From NCBI GenBank assembly GCA_023428585.1, contig JAEYXG010000037.1:1-6328 (forward strand): 6,328 nucleotides of DNA. The letters run 5' to 3'. Origin of the DNA: Bacteroidota bacterium (GTDB lineage: Bacteria > Bacteroidota > Bacteroidia > Bacteroidales > Lentimicrobiaceae). The number at the start of each line of letters is the position of its first letter. The stretch's first letter is position 1. Of the stretch, positions 4,937 through 6,328 are shown in pieces. The notes under the pieces are model-generated. The model was not told the origin of the DNA, searched no databases, and saw only the letters and a list, made by a program, of their open reading frames with translations. Made by a program: the position numbers and the translations under genes.

Positions 4937-6328
4937 ATGCAGAACATTAGAAACATTGCGATAATTGCCCACGTTGACCATGGCAAGACCACATTGGTTG
5001 ACCGAATATTATACCAGGTAAAACTTTTCAGGGATAATCAGGAGATGGGTGACCTGATCCTTGATAGTAATGAACTGGAACGTGAGCGTGGAATTACCAT
5101 ATTATCCAAAAATGTATCTGTTAGATATAAGGGTGTTAAAATAAATATTATCGATACACCGGGACACAGTGACTTTGGCGGAGAGGTAGAACGGGTGCTC
5201 AATATGGCTGATGGAGTATTGTTATTGGTTGATGCCTTTGAAGGGCCGATGCCCCAGACCCGGTTTGTACTGATGAAGGCTTTGGCCTTGAATCTTAAGC
5301 CCATTGTTGTGATCAATAAGGTGGATAAACCTAATTGCGATCCTGAGGGTGTGCAGGAGGCTGTCTTTGATTTGATGTTCAACCTGGATGCTACTGAAGA
5401 CCAGCTGAACTTCCCAACAGTATATGGTTCAAGCAAGCAGGGGTGGATGTCGGCCGACTGGCGCAAACCGGCTACTGATATAACACATCTGCTTGATACC
5501 ATCATTGAATATATTCCCGAATACAAGCATGAAGAGGGAAATACCCAGCTACAGATTACCTCACTTGACTATTCTTCCTATGTTGGTCGTATTGCCGTGG
5601 GTCGTTTATCACGCGGAGTTTTGCGTGGTGGCATGAATGTTTCACTGCTCAAGCAGGATGGACGATCATTCAAGACAAAAATCAAGGAGTTATATGTTTT
5701 TGAAGGACTTGGCAAAGAGAAGATCAAGACCGATGTTTATCCGGGTGAAATATGCGCCATATTGGGTATTGATGATTTCGATATTGGAGATACCATTGCC
5801 GATTATGAGCTGCCTGAGGCATTAAAGCCACTCAATATAGATGAGCCTACCATGAGCATGTTGTTTACCATCAACAACTCACCATTCTTTGGCAGGGAAG
5901 GCAAGTTTGTAACCTCCCGCCACTTGCGTGAAAGACTCTTCAAGGAAGTAGAGAAAAACCTGGCGATGCGCATTGTTGAAACGGATTCGCCCGAAACACT
6001 TATTGTATATGGTCGTGGTATCCTGCACTTGTCAATTCTGGTTGAAACCATGCGGCGTGAAGGTTATGAGCTTCAATTAGGACAGCCACAGGTGCTTACC
6101 AAAGAGATTGACGGAGTAATCCATGAGCCGGTTGAAATGCTGACAGTGCATGTGCCGGAAGCATTTTCAGGCAAAGTAATTGAACTGGTTACCCAACGTA
6201 AAGGTGAAATTGCTACCATTGAAACCAAAGGCGACAGGATTCATCTGGAATTCTCAATACCTTCAAGAGGTATCATAGGCTTAAGAAACAATGTTTTAAC
6301 GGCTACTGAAGGTGAAGCTATCATGGCT
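4937..6328 (+). CDS. typA: Translational GTPase TypA/BipA, 3' end outside window
   Basis: TypA (BipA) is a ribosome-binding GTPase related to EF-G and LepA, active in ribosome assembly and stress or cold adaptation. The frame is open from the ATG at 4937 to the edge. The 464 codons present are about three quarters of the usual roughly 600 residues. The GTPase domain (1-195) has G1 AHVDHGKTT (11-19), the G2 loop RGIT (51-54), G3 DTPGH (73-77) with the catalytic histidine H77, G4 NKVD (127-130) and G5 GSSK (164-167). An EF-Tu-like beta-barrel follows (about 205-300), then an EF-G III-like domain (about 305-380, with NNSPFFGREGK), and the start of the EF-G V-like domain (from about 395, with SRGIIGLRN near the end). 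The TypA-specific C-terminal domain is outside the window. The ELERERGITIL and NSPFFGREG signatures separate it from LepA and EF-G. All catalytic motifs are intact. It is divergent from the rrf2 operon and not obviously linked to it. Confidence 0.96.
   Translation, partial: MQNIRNIAIIAHVDHGKTTLVDRILYQVKLFRDNQEMGDLILDSNELERERGITILSKNVSVRYKGVKINIIDTPGHSDFGGEVERVLNMADGVLLLVDAFEGPMPQTRFVLMKALALNLKPIVVINKVDKPNCDPEGVQEAVFDLMFNLDATEDQLNFPTVYGSSKQGWMSADWRKPATDITHLLDTIIEYIPEYKHEEGNTQLQITSLDYSSYVGRIAVGRLSRGVLRGGMNVSLLKQDGRSFKTKIKELYVFEGLGKEKIKTDVYPGEICAILGIDDFDIGDTIADYELPEALKPLNIDEPTMSMLFTINNSPFFGREGKFVTSRHLRERLFKEVEKNLAMRIVETDSPETLIVYGRGILHLSILVETMRREGYELQLGQPQVLTKEIDGVIHEPVEMLTVHVPEAFSGKVIELVTQRKGEIATIETKGDRIHLEFSIPSRGIIGLRNNVLTATEGEAIMA

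Noticed and set aside
5038..6051. Minus-strand open frames of 162 and 82 codons within typA
   Set aside because: They lie opposite the clearly coding typA frame, which has all GTPase motifs, and show no recognisable domain of their own.

Overview
This 6.3-kb window looks like chromosome from a member of the Bacteroidota, probably an anaerobic or facultative Bacteroidales-type organism. The clues are promoter -7 boxes of the TAnnTTTG type in front of three genes, few strong Shine-Dalgarno sequences, an exported beta-propeller protein of the kind this phylum often secretes, and the family types of the proteins. No species can be named from the sequence.

Layout. On the minus strand, reading from about 4.4 kb down to 0.85 kb, five genes are packed head to tail: an Rrf2-family Fe-S transcription regulator, a 306-residue cysteine-rich ferredoxin-like protein (stop and start codons overlap by one base), a small cupin, a four-helix PepSY-TM-like membrane protein, and a second small cupin whose start lies inside the end of the membrane gene. 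After a 133-base gap carrying a hairpin and a new promoter candidate comes a sixth minus-strand gene. It encodes the first 238 residues of an exported Asp-box/BNR propeller protein and runs off the left edge. On the plus strand, from 4937 to the right edge, is the first 464 codons of the translational GTPase TypA/BipA. The 525-base divergent region between rrf2 and typA holds a promoter on each side, several small dyads next to the rrf2 promoter, and a long inverted repeat built from an 11-bp tandem unit.

How the genes may work together. The regulator has three cysteines suited to binding an Fe-S cluster and would sense redox state, nitric oxide or iron, and probably controls its own operon. 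The ferredoxin-like protein can carry electrons. The membrane protein has four histidines in two matched helix pairs, as expected for haem-mediated electron transfer across the membrane in siderophore-iron reductase relatives. The cupins have lost most canonical metal ligands and may be sensors or binding modules. A stress-responsive redox or iron module is therefore the best reading, but its substrate cannot be told from this window. typA is an unrelated housekeeping or stress gene. The operon composition, the duplicated membrane protein and the intergenic repeat hairpin are the parts most worth following up.
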